From contig CYUG01000011.1 of assembly GCA_001403775.1 (NCBI GenBank), positions 618,900-682,899 on the forward strand: 64,000 nucleotides of DNA, read 5' to 3'. Made by a program: the position numbers and the translations under genes. Positions within the stretch are counted from its first letter, which is position 1; the number at the start of each line of letters is the position of its first letter. Source of the stretch: Dermabacter indicis. Lineage in GTDB: Bacteria; Actinomycetota; Actinomycetes; Actinomycetales; Dermabacteraceae. This document shows positions 6,981-15,667 of this stretch, piece after piece. Under the pieces are notes generated by a model. It had not been told where the DNA came from. It worked only from the letters and a program-made list of their open reading frames with translations, and searched no databases.

Positions 6981-9770
6981 TCAGTTGTTCTTCGCGCGCT
7001 TGCGCTCCTCGCGTTCCTTGCGGCGGCGCTCCGCACGCGAGAGCGGGCGCTCAGGCGCTGCCTCCCCCTCGGACGAGCTGTACGAGAGTTCCTCAACCTT
7101 GGGGCCATCGCCGAGCCCCTTCGCGGAAATCTCGACGCTCTCGGCCGATTCACTCTCATGTGCCGGCTCGGGTGCCGATTCCGTGTCGGAGGGCACGACC
7201 TTCGCCTTCGCTGCGGCTTCGCGCACGAGCTTCGCGACCTTCTCGGGAACCTGACCTTTGCTCGGTGCCTCCTGAACCTTGACTTCAAGGTTGAAGAGGT
7301 AGCCCACGACGTCTTCCTTGATGCCCGCGACCATGTCGTTGTACATGAGGAAGCCCTCGCGCGCGTATTCAATGACCGGATCGCGCTGCGCCATCGCGCG
7401 CAGGCCGATGCCCTCCTTGAGGTAGTCCATCTCGTAGAGGTGCTCACGCCAGCGGCGATCAATCACCGAAAGGAGCACACGGCGCTCAAGCTGACGCATC
7501 GCGGCTTCGCCAAGCTCCTCCTCGCGCTTCTCGTAGGCGAGGGCAATGTCCGAGCGGATCTCCCGTTCGAGAAGCTTCGCGGTGAGGTTTTCCTTGCCGC
7601 CGACTTCTTCGACGACGTCTTCGGCAGTGATCGATGCCGGGTAGAGCGCCTTGAGGCTGCCCCAGAGCTCGTCAAGCTCGAAGTCTTCGGCGCTCTTGCC
7701 CGCGGTCGCGTTGCGCACGAGCGCTCCCACCACATCGTCGATGTAGCTCGAGATTGATTCTTCGAGATTCTCGCCCTCGAGAATGCGGTTGCGGTCCTCG
7801 TACACGCGAGCGCGCTGTTTCGTGAGCACATCGTCATACTTCACGACGTTCTTACGGATCTCAAAGTTCTGCGACTCGATGCGCTTTTGGGCCCCCTGGA
7901 TCGACCCGGTCACGATGCGTCCCGTAAGCGGCGTATCTTCGTCAACGCCACCGCGCTCGAGGATCTGTTCGGCGCGGCCCTGCGAGAAGCGGCGCACAAG
8001 ATCGTCCTGGAGCGACAGGTAGAAACGGGACTCGCCCGGGTCACCCTGACGGCCCGAGCGGCCGCGAAGCTGATTGTCGATGCGGCGCGATTCGTGGCGC
8101 TCCGTGCCGAGCACGTAGAGACCTCCGAGTTCAACGACCTCGTCGTGTTCCTTCGCAACCTGCGCGCGCGCGGATTCGAGCGCGTCGTCCCATGCCGCCT
8201 CATACTCTTCGGGCTGCTCTTCCGGGTCGAGACCGCGCTTTTCGAGGTCCTTGGTCGCCATGAACTCGACGTTGCCACCGAGCATGATGTCGGTGCCTCG
8301 GCCCGCCATGTTCGTCGCAACGGTCACGGCCCCCTTGCGGCCGGCCATCGCGACGACGGCAGCCTCGCCCTCGTTGTTCTTCGCATTGAGAACGTTGTGC
8401 GGGATCCCCTTCTTCTTGAGAAGCGAAGAAAGGTATTCGGACTTCTCAACGCTCACCGTACCCACGAGAACGGGCTGCCCCTTCTCGTGGCGCTCTTCAA
8501 TGTCGGCAACTACTGCGCGGAACTTGGCCTTTTCCGTGCGGTAAATCTGGTCCATTTGGTCGATGCGCTGGAGCGGCAGGTTCGTGGGGATCGGCACGAC
8601 GCCAAGCTTGTAGGTGCCCATGAACTCGGCTGCTTCGGTTTCCGCGGTACCCGTCATGCCGGCGAGCTTGTCGTAAAGCTTGAAGTAGTTCTGCAGGGTA
8701 ATCGTCGCAAGCGTCTGGTTCTCAGCCTTAATCTCGACGCCTTCCTTGGCCTCGATCGCCTGGTGTACACCCTCGTTGTAGCGTCGACCCGCGAGAATGC
8801 GCCCCGTGTGCTCGTCGACGATCATGACCTCGCCGTTCATCACGACGTAGTCCTTATCGCGCTTGAACAGCTCCTTCGCCTTGATGGCGTTGTTCAGGAA
8901 GCCGATGAGCGGGGTGTTGAGCGACTCGTAGAGGTTGTCGACACCGAGCTGATCCTCGACGAGTTCGATGCCGGGCTCGAGGATGCCGACGGTGCGCTTC
9001 TTTTCATCGACTTCGTAGTCGCGGTCGCGCTGAAGCTTCGTGGCGACACGCGCAAACTCGGCAAACCACTTGTTGACATCACCTGAGGCAGGACCCGAGA
9101 TGATGAGAGGGGTACGAGCCTCATCGATGAGGATGGAGTCGACCTCGTCAACGATCGCGAAGAAGTGGCCGCGCTGGACCTTGTCGCTCACGGAGTGCGC
9201 CATGTTGTCGCGCAGGTAGTCGAAGCCGAATTCATTGTTCGTGCCGTAGGTGATGTCAGCAGCGTACTGCTTGCGGCGCTCTGCGGGATCCTGACCGGAG
9301 ATGATCACGCCGGTCGTGAGGCCGAGCATGCGGAACACGCGCCCCATGATCTCGCCCTGGTACTTCGCGAGGTAATCGTTCACCGTAACGATGTGCACGC
9401 CCTTGCCCGCAAGCGCATTCAGGTAGGCTGGAAGGGTCGCCACGAGGGTCTTGCCCTCACCGGTTTTCATTTCGGCAATTTCGCCGCGGTGCAGTGCGGC
9501 ACCGCCCATGAGCTGCACGGGGTAAGCGCGCTGGCCGAGTGTGCGGCGCGCAGCTTCACGCACGGTGGCGAACGCTTCGATCTGGATGTCGTCGAGCGTT
9601 TCGCCATCGGCGAGACGTTTCTTGAACTTTTCGGTCTCTTCGCGAAGTTCGTCGTCGGAGAGTTCGAGGAAGCCTTCCTCAATATCATCGACGCGTTGGG
9701 CGATGTCGGCTAGGCGCTTGCGCTCACGGCCCTCACCGGCACGAAGGATGACGTCGAAAAGCTTGGCCAC
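6981..9770 (-). CDS. secA: Preprotein translocase ATPase SecA
   Basis: The motor of the Sec protein export channel: it couples ATP hydrolysis to pushing unfolded preproteins through SecYEG. The Walker A ([13 protein letters not shown]), the DEVD box ([20 protein letters not shown]), the preprotein cross-linking region and the second motor domain ([13 protein letters not shown]) are all present. The C-terminal tail is acidic then basic (ending [13 protein letters not shown]) and lacks the CxC...CH zinc motif, as in other actinobacterial SecA1. I chose the GTG at 9770 (AAAGGGAG just upstream; product [14 protein letters not shown], 929 residues); an upstream ATG at 9824 has no ribosome-binding site. 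Confidence 0.97.
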   Translation of the reverse strand: MAKLFDVILRAGEGRERKRLADIAQRVDDIEEGFLELSDDELREETEKFKKRLADGETLDDIQIEAFATVREAARRTLGQRAYPVQLMGGAALHRGEIAEMKTGEGKTLVATLPAYLNALAGKGVHIVTVNDYLAKYQGEIMGRVFRMLGLTTGVIISGQDPAERRKQYAADITYGTNNEFGFDYLRDNMAHSVSDKVQRGHFFAIVDEVDSILIDEARTPLIISGPASGDVNKWFAEFARVATKLQRDRDYEVDEKKRTVGILEPGIELVEDQLGVDNLYESLNTPLIGFLNNAIKAKELFKRDKDYVVMNGEVMIVDEHTGRILAGRRYNEGVHQAIEAKEGVEIKAENQTLATITLQNYFKLYDKLAGMTGTAETEAAEFMGTYKLGVVPIPTNLPLQRIDQMDQIYRTEKAKFRAVVADIEERHEKGQPVLVGTVSVEKSEYLSSLLKKKGIPHNVLNAKNNEGEAAVVAMAGRKGAVTVATNMAGRGTDIMLGGNVEFMATKDLEKRGLDPEEQPEEYEAAWDDALESARAQVAKEHDEVVELGGLYVLGTERHESRRIDNQLRGRSGRQGDPGESRFYLSLQDDLVRRFSQGRAEQILERGGVDEDTPLTGRIVTGSIQGAQKRIESQNFEIRKNVVKYDDVLTKQRARVYEDRNRILEGENLEESISSYIDDVVGALVRNATAGKSAEDFELDELWGSLKALYPASITAEDVVEEVGGKENLTAKLLEREIRSDIALAYEKREEELGEAAMRQLERRVLLSVIDRRWREHLYEMDYLKEGIGLRAMAQRDPVIEYAREGFLMYNDMVAGIKEDVVGYLFNLEVKVQEAPSKGQVPEKVAKLVREAAAKAKVVPSDTESAPEPAHESESAESVEISAKGLGDGPKVEELSYSSSEGEAAPERPLSRAERRRKEREERKRAKNN

Positions 9771-9948
9771 TGGAAAACTCCCTTTGAGGATCTCGTCATG
9801 CACGCTCACGTGCGGAACACTCACGGCGCGGTTTCCTTGCAGATAACAGCGCGAACCGTCCCAGTCTACGTGGCGAAGGGGGCCCGTGCGCCACTCGAGC
9901 GTTCGGACCCCCCGAGGAAGTCGTCACATATCAACAAATCCCCTGGCT

Positions 9949-9967
9949 GCGCTGCCTTTCACAGCGC
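9949..9967 (-). terminator. Possible hpf terminator hairpin
   Basis: GCGCTG-N7-CAGCGC just after the hpf stop codon makes a six-pair stem with a seven-base loop. There is no T-run, so it may only slow transcription before secA. Confidence 0.35.
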
Positions 9968-9975
9968 GCGGAGAT

Positions 9976-10620
9976 TTATTGCAATTCGATAACGCCGTAG
10001 TTCCACCCCTTGCGGCGGTACACCACTTTCGGGTTCGACGTCTCTTCGTCGATGAAAAGGTAGAAGTCATGGCCAACGAGCTCCATTTGGTAGAGAGCGT
10101 CGTCGATGCTCATAGGCTTCGCCTTGTGCTTCTTTTCGCGGATCACGATGGGTGAGGCGGGCGCGGCTTCGTCGGCGGGCTCCTCGTTGTCCTCCTCGCG
10201 ACCTGTGCGCGGCTCGGATTCAGCCTTCGCGAAAAGTTCCTCGATCCGTTCGGTATCGGCCTGCATCTTGCGGAGCGTTTCCGCATCGGCGCCGTGTCCC
10301 TTTGCGCGGCCACGCTGACGGTCCTTGCGCCTATCGGCGAGGCGACGAAGTCGTTCGAGGAGCTTTGCGAGTGCGAGGTCGAGAGCCGAGTAGAGGTCCC
10401 CGGAGCGTGCTTCGGAGCGGATGACCTGCCCCTCGTCATGGACTGTGAGCTCGACGCGCTCGCTTTCTTCGGCGCGGCGCGGGTTCTTTTCGGATGAGAC
10501 CTCGACGTCGATCCGCATGGCTCCTGGCGCGAGTTGGGAGACCTTTTCGAGCTTGCCCTCGAGGTGACGTCGGAAGCGTTCGGAGACGTCCATTTGACGG
10601 CCAACAACATTGATATCCAT
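9976..10620 (-). CDS. hpf: Ribosome hibernation promoting factor, long form
   Basis: 214 residues. The N-terminal HPF/YfiA domain (1-105, MDINVVGRQMDVSERFRRHL onwards) binds the 30S decoding centre. An acidic linker (about 125-160) follows, then the C-terminal dimerisation domain (about 165-214, MSIDDALYQMELVGHDFYLF...YGVIEL). This is the long form, which makes 100S ribosome dimers or stabilises idle 70S in stress. The start has a clear GGAGGA. The gene has its own 150-base leader after comF with notable structure (see 10687-10725). It resembles mycobacterial Rv3241c. Confidence 0.95.
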   Translation of the reverse strand: MDINVVGRQMDVSERFRRHLEGKLEKVSQLAPGAMRIDVEVSSEKNPRRAEESERVELTVHDEGQVIRSEARSGDLYSALDLALAKLLERLRRLADRRKDRQRGRAKGHGADAETLRKMQADTERIEELFAKAESEPRTGREEDNEEPADEAAPASPIVIREKKHKAKPMSIDDALYQMELVGHDFYLFIDEETSNPKVVYRRKGWNYGVIELQ

Positions 10621-10772
10621 GAGAAATCCTCCAAATTGAGAAGTGTGTGGGCGGCCACGTTCCGCCCGGTGTCACGGGTGGGTGGTTCACCTCCTCCTCA
10701 TGAGGTCCGCGGCGTCACTGCCGCGTGCTCGTCCCTCAATTATGGGACCTCTGACTGAAAACGTACCGCAGG
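10621..10772 (-). promoter_or_regulatory. hpf leader and promoter region
   Basis: Reading on the minus strand there is a candidate -10 (CATAAT or ATAATT, around 10738-10744). A six-pair hairpin CGCGGC-N6-GCCGCG follows (10708-10725), then the palindrome CCTCATGAGG (10696-10705) and a perfect AGGAGGTGA (10687-10695). The last lies about 70 bases before the hpf start codon, and the normal ribosome-binding site comes after it. The detached anti-16S complement suggests post-transcriptional control. Confidence 0.4.
10687..10701 (-). CDS. Four-residue mini-ORF (Met-Arg-Arg-Arg) in the hpf leader
   Basis: ATG AGG AGG AGG TGA on the minus strand. The body of this mini-ORF is itself a strong Shine-Dalgarno (AGGAGGTGA). 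It may be a coincidence of a polypurine ribosome-binding tract, or a regulatory upstream ORF. No ribosome-binding site precedes its own ATG, so translation is unproven. Confidence 0.2.
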   Translation of the reverse strand: MRRR

Positions 10773-11525
10773 TCACACGAGTAGACTTGGTGTGTTTGCG
10801 CGCGGGAGCCTCGCTGAGGCAAGGGTCAGCGCTGCGCACGTGCGCACACCCAGTTTCTCGAGGACATCGCTCGTTTTCTTCAGTGTGCTGCCGGTCGTCA
10901 CCACGTCATCGAGAATGACGGCCCTCGCGCCTCTCACACTCTCCCATTCGACGCACCTTTGAGGCCTGATCACACGCCCTGTCCCTCCCGCTCTCTCGCG
11001 CTTCGTACGTGAGTGCTGGCTTGCTCCATTGAGGGTGAGGGCTGGAGCCACCCTCAGCCTTGCGTGTGCACCTACGCTTTCGGCGAGGAGCCGCATGTGG
11101 TCTTCTCCCCTGCGCCTCACCGCTTCGGCGCGCGAGGGCACCGGCACGAGCACATGCCTGTGGCGGCACTCTTCGCTGAGTTCGAGGAGCGCCTCCGCGA
11201 GAAGAGGGCCCAGGTAGTTCACGAGGGAAAAATGGCCCCCGTTTTTGTAGTCGAGGATGATGCTCTTCGCGCGCCCCTCGTATTCGGCCAGCGTCGCCAC
11301 GCGAAAGGCCGGGACTATCTCGAGCTCGCGACCGTCGGCGCTTGGGCGGGCCTCACACACGCCCTCGCAAACCTCCCCCACCCACACTGCACCAGCGGAG
11401 AGCGCGCCTGCGCACTCCTCGCACATGTGCACGCCTTTTTCGCCGCACGCGCACGAAAATGGCACGAGGGACTGGAGCGCAATACTCGCGATTCGCGTCA
11501 ACACCCGTGTGAAGTCAAAGGCCAT
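10773..11525 (-). CDS. ComF family phosphoribosyltransferase-like protein
   Basis: 250 residues from the ATG at 11525. An N-terminal zinc-finger-like Cys set (CACGEKGVHMCEEC) is followed by a type I PRTase fold with the PRPP-binding loop ARAVILDDVVTTGSTL. ComF proteins act in DNA uptake or DNA metabolism; the actinobacterial role next to lpqB-hpf-secA is undefined. The open frame extends upstream to 11756, but that part is unlike any ComF. The ribosome-binding site (GGTGG) is weak, so the start is uncertain. It belongs to the mtrA-mtrB-lpqB operon block. Confidence 0.85.
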   Translation of the reverse strand: MAFDFTRVLTRIASIALQSLVPFSCACGEKGVHMCEECAGALSAGAVWVGEVCEGVCEARPSADGRELEIVPAFRVATLAEYEGRAKSIILDYKNGGHFSLVNYLGPLLAEALLELSEECRHRHVLVPVPSRAEAVRRRGEDHMRLLAESVGAHARLRVAPALTLNGASQHSRTKRERAGGTGRVIRPQRCVEWESVRGARAVILDDVVTTGSTLKKTSDVLEKLGVRTCAALTLASARLPRANTPSLLV

Positions 11526-11634
11526 ACCACCATTTGAGTACACGAGCGTTCGCCCGCCAAGCCCCAATCGTTCCACTCTGGAAAGTCGGCAATTGTGGAG
11601 GGCATACCGACGGCTGCCCCGCAACCGTCGAACC

Positions 11635-13338
11635 CTAGTACAACGCGATATCTCGCCCGCGCGCCTCAACGTGCGCCCAAGAATCCACGTTCCTTTGGAC
11701 GACCTGGCCGTCGCTGCTTCCCACGAACATGAGGCGCGCCTCGAGCGAGCCGGCAACGGAGGCGGTGTTCTCTCGCAACTCGCTCACTTGCTCGAAGCCC
11801 GTGTGCATGTTCCAGGAAATCGCGACGGGCAGGGTACTTTCACGGGAGGTTCCCCACAGCAGAATCGTCTCCTCGGAATACCACGCAATGCCGTCGACGG
11901 AGTCGAGCGCGACGCTCACATGGAGGGGCTCCGCGAGGCTCAACGGAGTGCCGTGAGGCCCACGTGCGACGCCCATAATGCTGAGCGTGATCGCCCCTCG
12001 TGAGCCGTAGACGACCGCGAGGCGCACCCCGTCCGAGGACATCGAGGTGAAGATGATGTCGGCCGAGGCATCCCACGGAGCGGTGAACTTCCGCACGTCG
12101 ACGAAGACGTCAGCGCTCACCGCGAGAAGTTCTGGCCCGCCCACGCTCGGCATCGTCCATGCGTACCCAAATTGGTCAATGCTTGGAACACACAGCTCTT
12201 TGCCAACGCTTTCGCGCCGCACCCCCTCCTCAGCCGTGAGGTCGGTGACGAGAAGGCTGAGACGATCCATGGTGACTGCGCTCGCGTATTTTCCATTGGC
12301 GCTGATCCGGCCATAGCGCACGGTCTCGGAGGCAAAAGCCGGGACGAGGGGGGTTCCGCCGGTGTCGCTTGCGAGCGACACGATCCCGCTTTCGCCTGAG
12401 CCGTAGAGCCTGTGCCCCACCGATGCTTTTACCGGATGCGAATCCGGCGGGACCGTGACGTCGTCACGTCCATTCGTGAACACGACCGAGGCGACGCGCT
12501 TGAGGCTCCGAAGCGTTTCGGAGATCTGGGCGATGGCGAGAGCCCTCTCGGTTTCGGGCAGTTCCTCCACCGAGGCCGGCAGCTGCACGACGAGATCGCC
12601 GGCTTCGTTCCTCGAGAGCGCACTCGGAGTGAGCACGCTGCCTTCGTTGAGCGCGGAGCGAACGGCGTCTTTGAGAAAAGCGGGTGGGCCAAGTGCAAGC
12701 CTGTTGAAGACCGAAGCAAAGGTCGACTGGCGTAAAAACCAGCGCGGATCAGCGACGAGCGCATCGCCCACCTTCGAAACGAAATAGACACTCGCGGGCT
12801 CGTATAAACGCGTAAACCCCTCTGAACCGAGCACGAGCGCATCGGGGGTTTCCGCGATACGCCACTCACCGTTGACTTGCGTAAGGCGAAACTCGGCTTT
12901 CTCGCGCTCCGGGTTGAGATTCACCGCGCGCTTCCCCGCGGGTGAAACCTTGGAGACAACCGGAATCGTGACCGAGACCTTGTCGCCCTCGAGCTCCTGA
13001 TACACGAGTCCTTCGGTTTCAGAGAACTCGATTGCCGTCGCCGGCTTCCACGCCTCACGGATACTCCCCGCAAGGTACTCGCGCGCCGTGCGATTACCGT
13101 CCTCGACCCCGAGATGAGCAGCGAGGAACCCTCGCACGATGTCGATCTTTGCCGCGCCGGGATCGGGCGGCGCCACCGCCACATCCCCCTGCGCACCAAG
13201 ACCGATCCCCCTCACCGGCGCCGTGTGGACCTCCGAGGAGTTGGGAATGCGTGCGCACCCCGCAAGCACCGCCACACTCGCCCCTCCGAGAACGGCGCGT
13301 CGCGTGAGCGCGCGGGAAGTGAAAGGTTTTCTCGTCAC
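11635..13338 (-). CDS. lpqB: Lipoprotein LpqB
   Basis: 567 residues. A twin-Arg-like basic N-terminus (RALTRRAVLGG) and lipobox (LAGC) show a lipid-anchored exported protein. It has a GerMN domain (around 190-330) and a C-terminal beta-propeller-like LpqB domain. LpqB interacts with the MtrB sensor and tunes MtrAB signalling to wall synthesis and division. The GTG start at 13338 overlaps the mtrB stop (GTGA), which is clear coupling; the upstream extension of the frame lies in mtrB and is not used. Confidence 0.93.
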   Translation of the reverse strand: MTRKPFTSRALTRRAVLGGASVAVLAGCARIPNSSEVHTAPVRGIGLGAQGDVAVAPPDPGAAKIDIVRGFLAAHLGVEDGNRTAREYLAGSIREAWKPATAIEFSETEGLVYQELEGDKVSVTIPVVSKVSPAGKRAVNLNPEREKAEFRLTQVNGEWRIAETPDALVLGSEGFTRLYEPASVYFVSKVGDALVADPRWFLRQSTFASVFNRLALGPPAFLKDAVRSALNEGSVLTPSALSRNEAGDLVVQLPASVEELPETERALAIAQISETLRSLKRVASVVFTNGRDDVTVPPDSHPVKASVGHRLYGSGESGIVSLASDTGGTPLVPAFASETVRYGRISANGKYASAVTMDRLSLLVTDLTAEEGVRRESVGKELCVPSIDQFGYAWTMPSVGGPELLAVSADVFVDVRKFTAPWDASADIIFTSMSSDGVRLAVVYGSRGAITLSIMGVARGPHGTPLSLAEPLHVSVALDSVDGIAWYSEETILLWGTSRESTLPVAISWNMHTGFEQVSELRENTASVAGSLEARLMFVGSSDGQVVQRNVDSWAHVEARGRDIALY

Positions 13339-14957
13339 TCCTGGTCCCCCTTGTCGACTGGTCGCACGAGCGCGAGAGGAGACGCCGAAAGCTTTTCTCC
13401 CGGCCTTCGCGGAAGAAGCAGTCGAAAGACCGCAGTTTCGCCTTTGACACCCCAGGCTTCGAGGAGCCCGCCGTGCGCCTGCGCATCTTCGTGCGCGATC
13501 GCGAGCCCGAGGCCCGTTCCACCGAGCGTGTGCGTGCGCGAGGGCGCCGCACGCCAAAAACGGTCGAAAACGCGGTGTGCCTCTTCCGGGCTGAGTCCCG
13601 CACCAAAATCCTGAACGGTGAGCGCGAGGGTCGTGCCGCGCGACGCCGTACGGACGTCGATCACGCCGCCGGCGCCGTGTTCGATCGCGTTCGTCAGGAG
13701 GTTACGCACGATACGCTCGATGCGCCGCGAATCCATGTCTCCGACGGTGTCTTCGCTCAAATGGTGCACGCGTATGTCGGCGTCGTACTCGCGCGCAATG
13801 GGCTCAAGCTGCTCAACCACATCGTCGACGATTTCATCGAGCGGAGTCGATTTCGCCTCAAGCTCGACAGTCCCTGCTTCGTGGCGCGAGATTTCGAGGA
13901 GATCCGCGATGAGCGATTCGAACCGTGCCACCTGCTCGCGCAACAGTTCGAGGCTGCGCTTGCCCGAGGGAGTGAAGGATTCTTTCTCCATTTCGAGCAT
14001 CGACGCGGCCATTTTGATCGTGGTGAAGGGAGTGCGCAGCTCGTGAGACACGTCCGAGACGAAGCGTTTCTCAAGCTCGGAAAGTTCCACGAGTTCGGTG
14101 ATGGTCGACTGCAGCGAGGCCGCCATGTTGTTGAAGCTCGTGCCCATGCGCGCGAGGTCGTCGCCACCTTGAATCTCGAGGCGATAGTCGAGGTCGTTAT
14201 CGGAAATGTGGTCAACAGCCCTCGCGGCACGCTTGAGTGGCGTCGTGACGATACGCGAAATGACGAGCGAAACAAAGAAGAACATGAGCACGAGAACCGC
14301 CCCGCCGATCACGAGGATCGCGTTCACGCGGTCAAGGGTCTCCTGCTCCTGGCTGACCGAATACAGCATGAGGAGCCTGTAGCGCCCCGCTCCCGCAACA
14401 TCGATCGTCGTCCCCACGAGAATCGCGGGGCCTGAGATTCCCCGCTCAACGAACTCGACGCTGCGATATACGAACTGATCGTTTGTCGAATCGAGTTCGC
14501 GCTCGAAGTCGCCGCTCACGAATGCCGTCAGCGCGCCGTTATTTGTGACCGCATCGCCCGGCGTCGAACCCACGGGGATCACCGCAAGTCCCTTGAACAC
14601 CTTGGGATCGCCCGCTGTTGTCCCCTCCATGAACGAGACAATCACGTCCTGACGCTCGTTCATGGATACGCCCACGAGAGGCTCGAGGTCGCTCACGAGC
14701 GAGTTTCGCATCGCCTCGGATTGTTCGAGTGAACGGTCGCGCCTCAGTTCGTAGAGGGCATCGGAGATCGCGGTCGAAAGGAAGGTCTCGACGACGAGAA
14801 TCGCGAGCACCGACAGCAACATGGTCGCGAAAACTGCGCGCGCCGCGATGGGCCATGTCGAGAATTCGCGAAGGCGCACGCGCCCCGCGCTTCGCGAACT
14901 GATCTGTGATTCGTCCACACGAGCCGGGGGAAAAACGCGTTCGCGGAGGCTACTCAC
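13335..14957 (-). CDS. mtrB: Sensor histidine kinase MtrB
   Basis: 540 residues. Two membrane helices (about 40-63 and 212-235) bracket an extracytoplasmic loop of about 150 residues. HAMP (about 236-290), HisKA with VSDVSHELRTP (His about 305) and HATPase (N-box NLLTNAIEHG, G-boxes DFGAGLS and GTGLGLAIA) follow. It phosphorylates MtrA; the pair controls wall hydrolases, division and osmotic response. The GTG start overlaps the 3' end of mtrA by eight bases. Confidence 0.95.
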   Translation of the reverse strand: MSSLRERVFPPARVDESQISSRSAGRVRLREFSTWPIAARAVFATMLLSVLAILVVETFLSTAISDALYELRRDRSLEQSEAMRNSLVSDLEPLVGVSMNERQDVIVSFMEGTTAGDPKVFKGLAVIPVGSTPGDAVTNNGALTAFVSGDFERELDSTNDQFVYRSVEFVERGISGPAILVGTTIDVAGAGRYRLLMLYSVSQEQETLDRVNAILVIGGAVLVLMFFFVSLVISRIVTTPLKRAARAVDHISDNDLDYRLEIQGGDDLARMGTSFNNMAASLQSTITELVELSELEKRFVSDVSHELRTPFTTIKMAASMLEMEKESFTPSGKRSLELLREQVARFESLIADLLEISRHEAGTVELEAKSTPLDEIVDDVVEQLEPIAREYDADIRVHHLSEDTVGDMDSRRIERIVRNLLTNAIEHGAGGVIDVRTASRGTTLALTVQDFGAGLSPEEAHRVFDRFWRAAPSRTHTLGGTGLGLAIAHEDAQAHGGLLEAWGVKGETAVFRLLLPRRPGEKLSASPLALVRPVDKGDQE

Positions 14958-15630
14958 CCGCGCGGTAGCCCACGCCGCGCACCGTCACGATGAGGCGCGG
15001 ATTGTCGGGATCTGTTTCAATTTTCGAACGCAAGCGCTGCACGTGCACGTTCACGAGGCGCGTATCCTTCGAGTGCTGATAACCCCAGACTTCTCGCAAA
15101 AGCTCCTCGCGGCTAAAAACCTGGGAGGGGTTGCGCGTCATCTGGAGGAGAAGACCGAACTCCATGGGCGTAAGGCGAATAGTTTCACCATTGCGGCGCA
15201 CCTGGTGACGATCAACGTTGATCTCGAGGTCACCAAGGGTCAGGATTTCGGCCTCGCCGTGCGGCGCCCGGCGCACGCGAGCGCGAATACGCGCGACGAG
15301 TTCCTCCGGTTCGAACGGCTTCGTGAGGTAGTCATCAGCACCTACTTCGAGTCCCTCCACCACTTTTTCGGTTTCGGTGCGCGCCGTGAGCATGATGATC
15401 GGAACACTCGAGCTTTCGCGAATGTTTCTGCAAATCTCGATGCCGTCCATCTCGGGCAGCATGAGGTCGAGGAGAACGAGGTCGATGTTTTCGCGTTCGA
15501 GGATCGCGAGACCCTTGTGTCCGTCCGGCGCCGTCACGACGTCGTAGCCGCGGCCTTCGAGGAGAATGGAGACCATCTCGGCGATTGCTGCGTCATCATC
15601 AATCGCGAGGATCCTAGGGGATGTGCTCAT
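14950..15630 (-). CDS. mtrA: Response regulator MtrA
   Basis: 226 residues, OmpR/PhoB type. The receiver domain has the DDD acidic pocket (11-13), phospho-acceptor Asp in LVLLDLMLPE (about 55) and Lys in LTKPF. The C-terminal winged helix (about 130-226) ends in RLIVTVRGVGYRAGE. It is the essential DNA-binding partner of MtrB, linking wall growth and the cell cycle. An AGGA-type site precedes the ATG. It is 37 bases after the phosphomannomutase gene and probably cotranscribed. Confidence 0.97.
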   Translation of the reverse strand: MSTSPRILAIDDDAAIAEMVSILLEGRGYDVVTAPDGHKGLAILERENIDLVLLDLMLPEMDGIEICRNIRESSSVPIIMLTARTETEKVVEGLEVGADDYLTKPFEPEELVARIRARVRRAPHGEAEILTLGDLEINVDRHQVRRNGETIRLTPMEFGLLLQMTRNPSQVFSREELLREVWGYQHSKDTRLVNVHVQRLRSKIETDPDNPRLIVTVRGVGYRAGE

Positions 15631-15667
15631 GCCGTTATCCTGCCAGAGACCTGTAACAGTCGAAACT

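Noticed and set aside
9771-9824. 18-codon N-terminal extension of SecA from ATG 9824
   Set aside because: The GTG at 9770 has AAAGGGAG and gives the usual SecA N-terminus.
10785-10795. TAGACT-TGGT-GTG as a plus-strand leaderless start
   Set aside because: No protein-like frame follows; the sequence is the 3' end of comF on the other strand.
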